Origin: Sphingopyxis sp.
GTDB lineage: Bacteria > Pseudomonadota > Alphaproteobacteria > Sphingomonadales > Sphingomonadaceae
Length of the DNA: 64,000 nt
Assembly: GCA_030148985.1 (NCBI GenBank)
Contig: JASBSJ010000052.1
Location: 1 to 64,000 of the forward strand
Direction: 5' to 3'
The notes below the pieces were generated by a model. It saw only the letters and a list, made by a program, of their open reading frames with translations. It was not told the DNA's origin and made no database searches. A program made the translations under genes and the position numbers. Below, one piece after another: positions 51,961 through 60,176 of the stretch (within the stretch, counting starts at the first letter, position 1; every line of letters begins with the position of its first letter).

Positions 51961-51975
51961 TTGACGATACGTCAA
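51961..51975. promoter_or_regulatory. Candidate TetR operator, copy 2 (perfect palindrome)
   Basis: TTGACG-ATA-CGTCAA has perfect 6-bp arms. It lies between the SDR gene (-) and the TetR gene (+), the typical place for autoregulation, and matches the element at 41623-41637. Confidence 0.75.
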
Positions 51976-52009
51976 TTTTTTGCCATATCGCAACCCCGCT
52001 GTTAGGATG

Positions 52010-52699
52010 ATGAGCGAAAAATTGGGGCAGGATGGGCTATTGATGAACGAACAGGCGCTCGCGCAACCGCCCGCGCCAGAACGAAATGGCCGCAAGCTGG
52101 GGGCAAAGGGACAGCGGACGCGGCAACAATTGATCGAGGCGACGGTCGAACTGCTGAAAACGCACGGCCTGCGCGACGTGTCGGTAGTCGATGTCGCGCG
52201 CGCCGCGAATACCTCGCCCGCAACCTTCTATGTCTATTTCAAGGGAGTGCCCGAAGTGGTGCTCGCGGCGCTGGAAAATAGCAGCCAGACCTCTCCCGAA
52301 CTGGAAGCGGTGATGGCGCGGGACTGGCTGGCGCCGGGTGGGGCCGAGGCCGCCGCCACCTTTGTCGAACAATATACCGCCCTGTGGAACAACAATCGCA
52401 CGATCTTCGTCGTGCGTAACCTGGCTGCCGAAGAGGGCGATGGCCGTTTTTACGAGGCCCGGATGACGCAGGCCCTGCCTATAATGAATGCGATCAGTCA
52501 CCAGGTCGAACGCGCGCAGGCGGCCGGGCGCACCCCCGCGTCGCTTTCGCCGCGCGCCTGCGCCGGCACGATTTTGATGATGCTCGAACGCCTTTCGGCG
52601 ATCGGGCCAATGAGCCGGGATGAGGATGGCGTCGGATACGCCAGCCTGAAGGCCGCAGCGGCGCACAGCCTCGCCATGATGCTGGGCGTCAGGGACTGA
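52010..52699 (+). CDS. TetR family transcriptional regulator
   Basis: 229 aa if started at ATG 52010; ATG 52043 with GGGGCAGGA upstream is an equally good start (218 aa). The helix-turn-helix reads TRQQLIEATVELLKTHGL and VVDVARAANTSPATFYVYF, a clear TetR DNA-binding domain. The C-terminal domain is a helical ligand pocket of unknown ligand, possibly an acyl-CoA of the pathway. It likely represses the SDR operon and the 41623 divergent promoters through the shared palindrome. It converges with the SDR gene at 52733. Confidence 0.9.
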   Translation: MSEKLGQDGLLMNEQALAQPPAPERNGRKLGAKGQRTRQQLIEATVELLKTHGLRDVSVVDVARAANTSPATFYVYFKGVPEVVLAALENSSQTSPELEAVMARDWLAPGGAEAAATFVEQYTALWNNNRTIFVVRNLAAEEGDGRFYEARMTQALPIMNAISHQVERAQAAGRTPASLSPRACAGTILMMLERLSAIGPMSRDEDGVGYASLKAAAAHSLAMMLGVRD

Positions 52700-52732
52700 A
52701 AAGCCCGATCGGTTCAGCAGACGCCACGCCGG

Positions 52733-53557
52733 TCAAGCCGACGCCTCGGCGATCATTTTCTGAATGTCGAGCACACCCGTTGCCAGTCCGCCAGCCAGCC
52801 CCGCATCGACCGGCAGGCACACTCCGCTGATGAAGCGCGCCGCATCGCTGTTTAGCAGGATCAACGGCAATGCCTGTTCCTCGGCAGTCGAATAACGTCC
52901 CTTTGCCTTGGCAAAGGCGCTGAGCACCGCATCCCCGGCGACCTTGCGAAATTCGCCAAGCATCGGCGTATCGATCGGGCTGGGCATGGTGCAATTGATA
53001 CGGATGTCCTGCCCGATCAGGTCTGGGGCGCGAACCTGGGTCCAGGTATTCACCGCTTCCTTGGCAAGGCTATAGGGATCGCCGATCTCTTCAGCGCGTT
53101 CGCGGTACCATTTTCGCGCTTCGTCGAAATCGGTGATGGCGAGAAATTCGCGCAGCAGCGGCTGACGGGTCAGCCATTTCATGCCGCCTAGCGACGACAC
53201 CGATACGATTGCGGCGCCGGGGTTGAGGTGTGGAATCCAGCCCTCCGTCCAAGCACGAATGCCGAGGAAGTTGACCGTAATGACATCCTCGCCCGGGAAG
53301 GTCTGTGGCAGGCCGGAGACGTTGAAGACGGCGTCGATCTTGCCGCCGATCTTCGCGATGCCAGCTGCAATCGCCTGGGGATCTTTCAGATCGACTTCAG
53401 TGAAGGAAACGAGATCGACCGGCGAGGGCTTTATGTCAGCGCCGTGCACCTCAGCGCCCAGTTCCACCAGCAATCGCGCACAGGCTTCCCCGGTTCCCGA
53501 AAAACAGCCCATGACGACGACACGCTTGCCCGCGTAGCCCAGAATATCCTTTGCCAT
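52733..53557 (-). CDS. SDR family dehydrogenase of the 3-alpha-HSD / coniferyl alcohol dehydrogenase type
   Basis: 274 aa from ATG 53557. It differs from classical SDRs: the cofactor loop is VVVMGCFSGTGEACARLL, Asp of HGADIKPS points to NAD, and the middle has NVSGLPQTFPGEDVITVNFLG (given in part) and IVSVSSLGGMKW. A long insertion precedes the catalytic Y-x-x-x-K (YSLAKEAVNTW). This insertion and the MPSPIDTPML end are typical of the subgroup with 3-alpha-hydroxysteroid dehydrogenase/carbonyl reductase. It is in line with the operon from 58886, with a 93-bp gap after the kinase gene. Confidence 0.87.
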   Translation of the reverse strand: MAKDILGYAGKRVVVMGCFSGTGEACARLLVELGAEVHGADIKPSPVDLVSFTEVDLKDPQAIAAGIAKIGGKIDAVFNVSGLPQTFPGEDVITVNFLGIRAWTEGWIPHLNPGAAIVSVSSLGGMKWLTRQPLLREFLAITDFDEARKWYRERAEEIGDPYSLAKEAVNTWTQVRAPDLIGQDIRINCTMPSPIDTPMLGEFRKVAGDAVLSAFAKAKGRYSTAEEQALPLILLNSDAARFISGVCLPVDAGLAGGLATGVLDIQKMIAEASA

Positions 53558-53650
53558 ACCACCCACTTTCCCTTCAAATTTTTCTCGGAAATCCGCGACG
53601 AACGGAACAAATACGCAATTGAAATAATGAAAAAAATGGATCGAGAAGTT

Positions 53651-55030
53651 CTAATCCAGCGGCGCCAGCTTGGTCTCCGCAAGGCCACCCATCGCATCGG
53701 CAAGCAACGCGGCGTCCCTGACTGCGCGCGCATTGCAGAGGATGATCGCCGCTTCCGTTTCGATACCGCCATCGCTCACCGCCTGGCAAAAGGCCGACCA
53801 GGCCGCACCATGATCCAGAAAATCGCGTCCCAGCGCTGCGCTTAGCTCCGCCCGCTCGGCGGCGTGGAAGCCGGGCTGATAACGTTCGATCGCCCGCCAC
53901 CATTTGATCAGCCGCGCAAGACCTTTTGCCTTCACCGCCGCTTGCTGGTCCGAAAGGCGGGGAACGATCGTGTCGCGAATATCGTCGAGCGCGACGGCAA
54001 AGCTGCGATCATGGGCGCCGGGCGCCGCATCGGGTATCGCCACCGGCGGCAGGTGAACGCCTGCTGCCTCCGCGAGCGCCTGGGACAGGACGCGGCGGTG
54101 GATCGTCGAATAGACGAGGTTCATGCCAAGATTGGGCGGCGGCGGCGCGTCGGGATCGTCATAGCGCGAACGCCTGGCAAAAGCCGTCTGAAACAGCAGC
54201 CGCCAAAAGCGCAGCCGCGCCCGATCAACCGGATGCCCCCCCGCCGCTTCATATGCCGCGAACGCCTGGGGCAAGGGCACGAAACCCTGAAACAGCATCC
54301 GCAGAGAAAGCATAGCCAAATCAGCCATCGGATCGCCATAATGGACCAGCTCCCAGTCAAGCAGAGCTGTCACCCGGTCGCCTTCGAACAGGAAATTGCC
54401 CGGCCCGGCATCGCCGTGAACGATGGTCGGCGGCGGCAGGTCGCCAGGAACATTCGCCTCCAGCCAATCGAGCGCCAGATGGATCAATGGATCCCAGGCG
54501 CGGCCGCTGTTGCCCGCGCGCAGACCGGCGATACGGCGCCGCGCAAATATGTCGGCGGATTCGATCGGTCCCATGCCTTCGATGGGTTGTTTCGCAATGT
54601 CGATGCGGTGGAGCGCGGCCAACTGTGCCATGAAATCGGCGGCGAGCGCATCGCGCTGCGCCGGATCGGTGGTCGCCCCGAAACGATCGCGTCCGCCAAC
54701 CAGCCCGCACACGAGCGCGCGTTGATCGGGCACCGAGGCAAAATAGGGTGCGACGCGCACCCCGGCCGACGCCAACGGGCCCGACAGCGCGCGCAAGACC
54801 GCGGCCTCGCGCAGGAAGGACGCATCATCGCCCGCCCCGGCCCGATGAACGTCGTAATTCATATATGCGCTGGCCGCACGTCCGTCGGGCCAGGCCAAAT
54901 CCAGCTCCGCGCCTTCGCGCGAGGCGCCGCCTCCGCCGCGCGGTCGAACCGCGACGATCCGTGCGCCGCTTGCCTCTTCAACAGCAGCCGCCAGCCCTTC
55001 GGGGAGCAGCGAAGCGGGGAGCCCTGTCAT
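53651..55030 (-). CDS. Aminoglycoside-phosphotransferase-fold kinase (ACAD10/APH type)
   Basis: 459 aa. The kinase-like motifs are HGDAGPGNFLFEG (catalytic loop) and LLDWELVHYGDPMADLAML (metal-binding Asp). APH-fold proteins in lipid clusters phosphorylate hydroxyacyl-CoA substrates, as the N-terminal part of ACAD10 does, preparing water removal. Here a hydroxyl-bearing pathway intermediate is a plausible target. About 100 residues at the C-terminus are additional helical sequence. The start overlaps the CoA-transferase stop (ATGA). Confidence 0.85.
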   Translation of the reverse strand: MTGLPASLLPEGLAAAVEEASGARIVAVRPRGGGGASREGAELDLAWPDGRAASAYMNYDVHRAGAGDDASFLREAAVLRALSGPLASAGVRVAPYFASVPDQRALVCGLVGGRDRFGATTDPAQRDALAADFMAQLAALHRIDIAKQPIEGMGPIESADIFARRRIAGLRAGNSGRAWDPLIHLALDWLEANVPGDLPPPTIVHGDAGPGNFLFEGDRVTALLDWELVHYGDPMADLAMLSLRMLFQGFVPLPQAFAAYEAAGGHPVDRARLRFWRLLFQTAFARRSRYDDPDAPPPPNLGMNLVYSTIHRRVLSQALAEAAGVHLPPVAIPDAAPGAHDRSFAVALDDIRDTIVPRLSDQQAAVKAKGLARLIKWWRAIERYQPGFHAAERAELSAALGRDFLDHGAAWSAFCQAVSDGGIETEAAIILCNARAVRDAALLADAMGGLAETKLAPLD

Positions 55031-57234
55031 CCGACAACCCCCTGCGCGCGAAACGCCGCGATCTCGACATCCGAAAAGCCGATTTCGCGCAATATTTCGT
55101 CGCTATGTTCGCCAACGGCCGGACAGCAATAGCGAAATGCAATGGGCGTATCGCCAAAGTTCCAAAAAGCGCCGGGCTGCTCGACGATGCCGTATAGCGG
55201 CTGCGGCAGAACCGAAACCAGACCCATTTCCCGGTGGACGGGATCGTCGAAAAAGCGGTTCATCGCATCGTCGAAGCTGACGCGATCCACCGGCACCCCG
55301 GCGGTTTCCAGCGCAGCGAGAAGATCGCCGGAATCGCGTTCGCGCGCGACCCGTTCGAAATCGCCGGGGTCCACACCGAAAACCCCGACTATCGCATCGC
55401 GGCGCGATGGCGTATGGGCCGCCACCGCGATCCATTGGCCGTCCGCGCATGCATAGATGCGATGCCAGGGCGAAAAGCCGGTCTGATCGCTGCTGAGGTG
55501 ATAGGTTTCGGTAAGGTCTCCATCCGGCCCGATCAGCCGCTCGCCCTGTGTGAAGGTCGCGAGCCCGAGCAGCGAGGTCTGCGTTGTATAGCCGCGACCC
55601 GTCGTCCGCCGGGCATAGAGGGACGCCATGAGTTCGACGAGACAGCTTTGCGCAGTGGACACGTCCATCGTGCCCGGACGGTTGAAAATCGGGCGATTGC
55701 CTTCCCCGGCATTTTCGAATTCCCACCCGGCAATCGCGTTGAAGATGGAATCGTAACCAGGCCAATTACCCCGCTCCCCGCGCTGGCCATAAGCGCTGGA
55801 ATAGTTGAAGGCGACATCGGGATTGTGCGTGCGAATGCCCTCTTCACTCAACCCCAGCTTGGCCGCGCCCTTGAAACGCATATTATGGTGTACGACCTCG
55901 GCCCATTCGAGCAGGCGCTGCAATATCGGCCGCGCTTCCGGCTTGCGAAGATCGAGTGCCAGGCTGCGCTTCGAGCGCGCTGCCGCCTGAAAATAGCGAT
56001 GCATGAAGCGGATGCGATCGCCGGTCAGCGCCTCCACCTTGATCACATTCGCGCCCATGTCGCCCATCATCGACGGCCCCATCGGCCCGGCCAGAAACAT
56101 GCCGAAATCAAGCACCCGGACACCTTCTAGCACCTGGGCAGGGGCGCCGTTATCGGAGGAGGTGGTTCTGGCCACCCACTCCCGCTCACCACCCTCGCCA
56201 AGTCGCGGTGCGGGGCGGCCTTGGGGCAAGTCGGCGTCGCTGTGAAAAGGTGTGTTGGGTTGGCGGGTCCGTCCAAGCTGCGGATCATCGACTTCGATGA
56301 CATAGCCATTGGCGATCGCGTCCTCGTGCCGCAGCACCTCGCCCATCGGATAAGCGGGTTCGGCGGCAATGTCGGCGGCACGAAGATCGGCCAGCCAGGC
56401 CGAAAGCGGACGACGGCGGAAGGCGTCCTCCACCCCTTGCGGCGTTTCGAGATCGATGTCCGCTTCGGCCATGACCTCCCACATTGTCGGCATGGTGGCG
56501 TAATCGAACTGGCGGGTGGGATCCATGATCTGCAACCAGTCGCCGTTCTGGCATTGGAACAATTGTTGCGCGATCGGTCGCGCCTGGGCGGGCGGATATG
56601 TTTCGGGGTTGGGCATCGGGCCTTCGCTGTTGCGCGCCCAGACCAGCGGCAGTGTCGACATATAGCCCTGAAAGATTGAGGTATGAGCTGCGCCGCCGTG
56701 CCCTGACCGGAGGCGCATGACCAACCGCGCCAGAATGCCTGCAGCGGCCAGATGCGCCGCGGCCCAGCTCCCCTGGCGATAGCGATAGACGATCGGCCCC
56801 GCGCGATAGCCGTCATTTTCATAAAGCGCGCCAATCCGTGCAGCGACCAGAAGTTCGTCGTCGCTGCGTTCGACGTCCGGATGGCCCATCGGCGACCCAG
56901 TGATCGCGCAGATCACGAGATGGGGATGTGATCGGGCAAGGCTGGCGTCGTCGAGGCCGAGCGCACGGGCACGCGCGGGGGTAAACTGGTGCAGCAGCGC
57001 ATCGGCACCCGCCAGCCGTTCGGCCAGCGCCTCACGCCCGTCCGCATCGTCCAGATCCAGAACCAGGCTGCGCTTGCCCCGGTTCCAATTGGCGAAAGGT
57101 GCCGTGCCGCGCGCCGGATCGCCGCCGGGCCTTTCGACCTTCAAAACGTCGGCTCCCAGTTCAGACAGCATGAGCCCCGCAACCTGGACCGCCATTCCCT
57201 CCCCAATTTCGACGATATTGAGGTCGCCAAGCAT
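55027..57234 (-). CDS. Tandem two-domain class III CoA-transferase
   Basis: 735 aa from ATG 57234, just after the DUF35 stop; the ribosome site is weak. Two CaiB-type domains are joined. Domain 1 begins LNIVEIGEGMAVQVAGLMLS and has its Asp in ERSDDELLVAAR. Domain 2 begins near residue 365 (VRVLDFGMFLAGPMGPSMMG) with the Asp in WPGYDSIFNAIAGW. Standard family members are about 400 aa single-domain, so this is a fusion of a heterodimer or a duplication. It would transfer CoA to a pathway acid. Compare the abbreviated gene at 37692-38657. Confidence 0.9.
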   Translation of the reverse strand: MLGDLNIVEIGEGMAVQVAGLMLSELGADVLKVERPGGDPARGTAPFANWNRGKRSLVLDLDDADGREALAERLAGADALLHQFTPARARALGLDDASLARSHPHLVICAITGSPMGHPDVERSDDELLVAARIGALYENDGYRAGPIVYRYRQGSWAAAHLAAAGILARLVMRLRSGHGGAAHTSIFQGYMSTLPLVWARNSEGPMPNPETYPPAQARPIAQQLFQCQNGDWLQIMDPTRQFDYATMPTMWEVMAEADIDLETPQGVEDAFRRRPLSAWLADLRAADIAAEPAYPMGEVLRHEDAIANGYVIEVDDPQLGRTRQPNTPFHSDADLPQGRPAPRLGEGGEREWVARTTSSDNGAPAQVLEGVRVLDFGMFLAGPMGPSMMGDMGANVIKVEALTGDRIRFMHRYFQAAARSKRSLALDLRKPEARPILQRLLEWAEVVHHNMRFKGAAKLGLSEEGIRTHNPDVAFNYSSAYGQRGERGNWPGYDSIFNAIAGWEFENAGEGNRPIFNRPGTMDVSTAQSCLVELMASLYARRTTGRGYTTQTSLLGLATFTQGERLIGPDGDLTETYHLSSDQTGFSPWHRIYACADGQWIAVAAHTPSRRDAIVGVFGVDPGDFERVARERDSGDLLAALETAGVPVDRVSFDDAMNRFFDDPVHREMGLVSVLPQPLYGIVEQPGAFWNFGDTPIAFRYCCPAVGEHSDEILREIGFSDVEIAAFRAQGVVG

Positions 57235-57238
57235 CGGG

Positions 57239-57667
57239 TCAGGCCTTGCGGAAATTGGGTAGCACCCAATCATCCTGAATCGGCGTCCATTCGACCGAAA
57301 CCTTCATGCCGATATGCACATCTTCGGCATCGCAGCCGGTGACATTTGCGTTCAACCGCGCGCCGGGTGCACCGTCTAGATCGACGACGACGGGAACATA
57401 GACAAAATCCTCTCCGGTCTTCGGATTCTTGTTACAAATGACATAGCTGAAGACGGTCGCAGTGCCGGGAAGCGTGGGCCAGTCCTTTTCCCGACTGCCG
57501 CAATGGGGACAGACGGGCGTAGGCGGCATCCGAAACGTACCGCACTCGCCGCACCGACAGGCCGTAAGCCTATGCTCTCGCGCCGCCTGCCAGAAGGGTT
57601 CGGTATCGGGGTTGGTGGTAATGCGAATCTGATCGCCAGGAAGCAGGCGTGCGGGGCCATAGACCAT
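57239..57667 (-). CDS. DUF35 OB-fold/zinc-ribbon partner, copy 3
   Basis: 142 aa from ATG 57667, directly after the thiolase-like stop (1 base apart). The zinc ribbon is CGECGTFRMPPTPVCPHC. The OB-fold has GTATVFSYVICNKNPKTG and VPVVVDLDGAPGARLNANVTG (given in part). In this pair the gene order is thiolase first, DUF35 second, the reverse of copies 1 and 2. Confidence 0.9.
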   Translation of the reverse strand: MVYGPARLLPGDQIRITTNPDTEPFWQAAREHRLTACRCGECGTFRMPPTPVCPHCGSREKDWPTLPGTATVFSYVICNKNPKTGEDFVYVPVVVDLDGAPGARLNANVTGCDAEDVHIGMKVSVEWTPIQDDWVLPNFRKA

Positions 57668-57668
57668 G

Positions 57669-58886
57669 TCAGTCCCTCCTCAGGATCAGGCTGGAAACGG
57701 GCAGCGCGGCGGGGCCACCCGACGCAAGGGCGAATTCGGCGTCCGCAACCTGGTTGATCGCAGTGCCGCGTACCTGTTCGACCGCCTCGACCAGATGCGT
57801 CATCCCGATGATATAAGCTTCGTTCAGATTGCCGCCGTGGGTATTCACCGGCACGCCGCCATTCACCTTTCCGCCCGTCGCCGCATCATAGCGGACCTTG
57901 CCCGAAAGGACGTAATCGCTCCCCTCGCCGCGTTCGCAAAAGCCGTAATCCTCCAGCTGCATCAGCACCATTGGGGAGAAATGGTCATAGAGGAGCGCAA
58001 CGTCCATATCCTTGGCCGACAGGCCGGACTGCGCCCAGATGCGGTTTGCCGTGAATTCGTGGCCCGCGCTCGCGAAATAGGGATCTGGCATCCCCATCCA
58101 CGCAAAGGCCCGGCCCCATTCGCGCTGGCCACCGTGCGCGCAGGCATGGACCAGCGCCGGTTTGTGGCGGCAATCCTTTGCCCGGTCCGTGGTCGTGGTG
58201 ATCACCGCAACCGCGCCGTCGGTTTCCAGGCAGAAATCCAGTCGCCGCAGCGGATCGGCGAGCATCGGGGAATCCCAATACTCCTCGTCCGACAGGCTAT
58301 TTTTTCGGATCGCCTTGGGGCGGTCATGCGTGTTGGCGCGGGTGGCCTGGACGATTTCCTTCAACGCTTCGGGCTTGGTACCATAAAGATGCATATGCCG
58401 ACGGGTCAGCATCGACATCAAATGACCAGGGCCGACCAGCCCCGACGGCTGGAGAAAGCTGTTTTCGGGACTTGGCGCCGCCGCCCCGAACACAACGCCC
58501 AGTCGATGCTGTGGCAGTTGCTGGAGCGCCATCAACGTGACCGTGTAGGTGCAATCCTCGTTCATCAGCCCGGCGGTCGCCAGCCCGATTGCGCCGACGC
58601 ATCCGCCGCCCCCGCTGGTCAGGGTCGCGGAAAAGCTGATATGCGGCATACCCAATGTTTCCATCAGGCTGGCTGTATCGAATTTGTCGAGATAGCCTGC
58701 GCCGGCGGTCGAATAATAAGCAAATCCGTCGATCTGTCGATGACTGATCCCCGCGTCAGCACAGGCGTTCATAATGGCTTCGGCTGCCATATCGTTGATC
58801 GTGCGCGGCCAGCTTTTGCCTCGGACATAGTAATCCGTCGCCCCGACGCCGACGATGGCGCACTTGTCCTGATGTACCCAGGCCAT
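57669..58886 (-). CDS. Thiolase-like / lipid-transfer protein (SCP2-thiolase family), copy 3
   Basis: 405 aa. It starts KCAIVGVGATDYYVRGK. The nucleophile region reads FSATLTSGGGGCVGAIG, so unlike copies 1 and 2 a Cys is present close to the usual place. The C-terminal loop is VNTHGGNLNEAYIIGMTHLV, without the GHP His. It is only distantly similar to the other two copies and is probably a different step or substrate. First gene of the - operon; the TTATATAACTA element lies 17 bp upstream (58903). Confidence 0.84.
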   Translation of the reverse strand: MAWVHQDKCAIVGVGATDYYVRGKSWPRTINDMAAEAIMNACADAGISHRQIDGFAYYSTAGAGYLDKFDTASLMETLGMPHISFSATLTSGGGGCVGAIGLATAGLMNEDCTYTVTLMALQQLPQHRLGVVFGAAAPSPENSFLQPSGLVGPGHLMSMLTRRHMHLYGTKPEALKEIVQATRANTHDRPKAIRKNSLSDEEYWDSPMLADPLRRLDFCLETDGAVAVITTTTDRAKDCRHKPALVHACAHGGQREWGRAFAWMGMPDPYFASAGHEFTANRIWAQSGLSAKDMDVALLYDHFSPMVLMQLEDYGFCERGEGSDYVLSGKVRYDAATGGKVNGGVPVNTHGGNLNEAYIIGMTHLVEAVEQVRGTAINQVADAEFALASGGPAALPVSSLILRRD

Positions 58887-58902
58887 CCGCTTCCCCTCTT
58901 AC

Positions 58903-58918
58903 TTATATAACTAGGTTT
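58903..58918. promoter_or_regulatory. Candidate GntR operator, copy 2
   Basis: TTATATAACTAGGTTT is upstream of the thiolase-DUF35-CoA transferase-kinase operon. It shares TTrTATAACTA-s-GT with the sites at 34791 and 60947. Confidence 0.62.
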
Positions 58919-58949
58919 GATATGAAGCTTGAAGCGGTTTGTCCAGCCC

Positions 58950-60176
58950 TCACGCGAAATGCAATTTGCGATATTTTCCGCGAAAATAGAGAAGCGGATC
59001 CCGGCGAGGTTCGAAAATCGCCTTCAAAACTCGACCGACCAGAATGAAATGATCGCCGCCGTCATGCACCGCTGCGCGCGCGCATTCAAAGCTCGACAGC
59101 GACCCGGTCAGCACTGGTGTGCCGAATTCGCCCACCGCCCAAGGAGTCGCGCCGAAGCGGTCTTCTCCCTTGCCCGCAAAGCGGTTCGAGGTCGGCTGCT
59201 GTCCTATTTGCAGGACATTGACCGCAAAGCGATCCGCGTTGCGCAGGAAGGGGGCGCTTCCCGCGCCGTTGGCGATACATACCAGCAACAGCGGGGGATC
59301 GAGCGAGACCGATGTGAAGCTGTTGGCGGTCAGTCCGACCGGCGTTCCGTCGGGGCACATCGCAGTCACGACGGTCACGCCGGTGGCGAAACAGCCGAGC
59401 GCGTCGCGAAAGCTGCGCGCATCCGACCCCTCGCGATATTCGGGCGACGCGCGCGGCGCACGGCGTTCCAGAAAGTCGACAAGATAGCCACCAAATGCCT
59501 CGCTGCGATCGTCGGCAACGACAAATGCCCGATCCTCGATCTCGGCAAGCTCGCCGTCGGGAAAGGTCGCGACAAAGGCCGCCGCGTCATCGGATGGCAC
59601 CAGTTCGGAAAGCCCCCCGCGGACATAGAGCGTCGGCAGCGCAATCGCCTGGGGTGCCCCCGCCAGCCGTTTGATCACCGACTCGCTATCGAAGGCGTCG
59701 AGCAACCGACCGTCCCATTGCGCCTGTCCTGGCGCAAGCGTTGCCGCCTCGCGCAGGCGTGCGCCGATACGTCGCGCCACCTCGGCATCGAGCGCGAGCG
59801 GAACATCGACGAGCACCAGACCCGATGCCAGAAGCGCGGCGTCGCGTTCCAGGGCAGCAGTCGCGATCCAGCCGCCCAGCGTGGCTGCGACGACTACAGG
59901 CCGGCTACCAAGCTGGGCGAGCACGGCGCGCAGATCCTCGACCATCGCATCGAAATCATAACGCCCGTCAGCGGGCCATTCGCTGCCGCCATGTCCCCGC
60001 AGGTCGAGGCTGATCACACGTCGTCCCGCCCGCTCAAGCGCTTCGGCAACCCCGGACCAAACGTCGCGCGTTTGCCCGGCACCATGCACCAGGAGCACCG
60101 CGGGATCGTCTACGGAACCCCGGAGCTCGGCTTCCAGCCGGACACCCGCAAAACCGCGATATTCGGTAACACTCAT
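58950..60176 (-). CDS. Fusion of a degenerate alpha/beta-hydrolase domain with a flavin reductase domain
   Basis: 408 aa. Residues 1-240 are an alpha/beta-hydrolase fold (LLVHGAGQTRDVW; VISLDLRGHGGSEWP), but the nucleophile elbow is VVAATLGGW with Thr99 in place of Ser, the acid is E191 (GGLSELVP), and the His position is F218 (RAFVVADDRSEAF). The triad is therefore not standard. Residues 255-408 are a flavin reductase/HpaC-type split barrel (DALGCFATGVTVVTA; GLTANSFTSVSLDPPLLLVC). The second half could supply reduced flavin to a monooxygenase. It overlaps the GntR gene stop (ATGA). Confidence 0.85.
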   Translation of the reverse strand: MSVTEYRGFAGVRLEAELRGSVDDPAVLLVHGAGQTRDVWSGVAEALERAGRRVISLDLRGHGGSEWPADGRYDFDAMVEDLRAVLAQLGSRPVVVAATLGGWIATAALERDAALLASGLVLVDVPLALDAEVARRIGARLREAATLAPGQAQWDGRLLDAFDSESVIKRLAGAPQAIALPTLYVRGGLSELVPSDDAAAFVATFPDGELAEIEDRAFVVADDRSEAFGGYLVDFLERRAPRASPEYREGSDARSFRDALGCFATGVTVVTAMCPDGTPVGLTANSFTSVSLDPPLLLVCIANGAGSAPFLRNADRFAVNVLQIGQQPTSNRFAGKGEDRFGATPWAVGEFGTPVLTGSLSSFECARAAVHDGGDHFILVGRVLKAIFEPRRDPLLYFRGKYRKLHFA

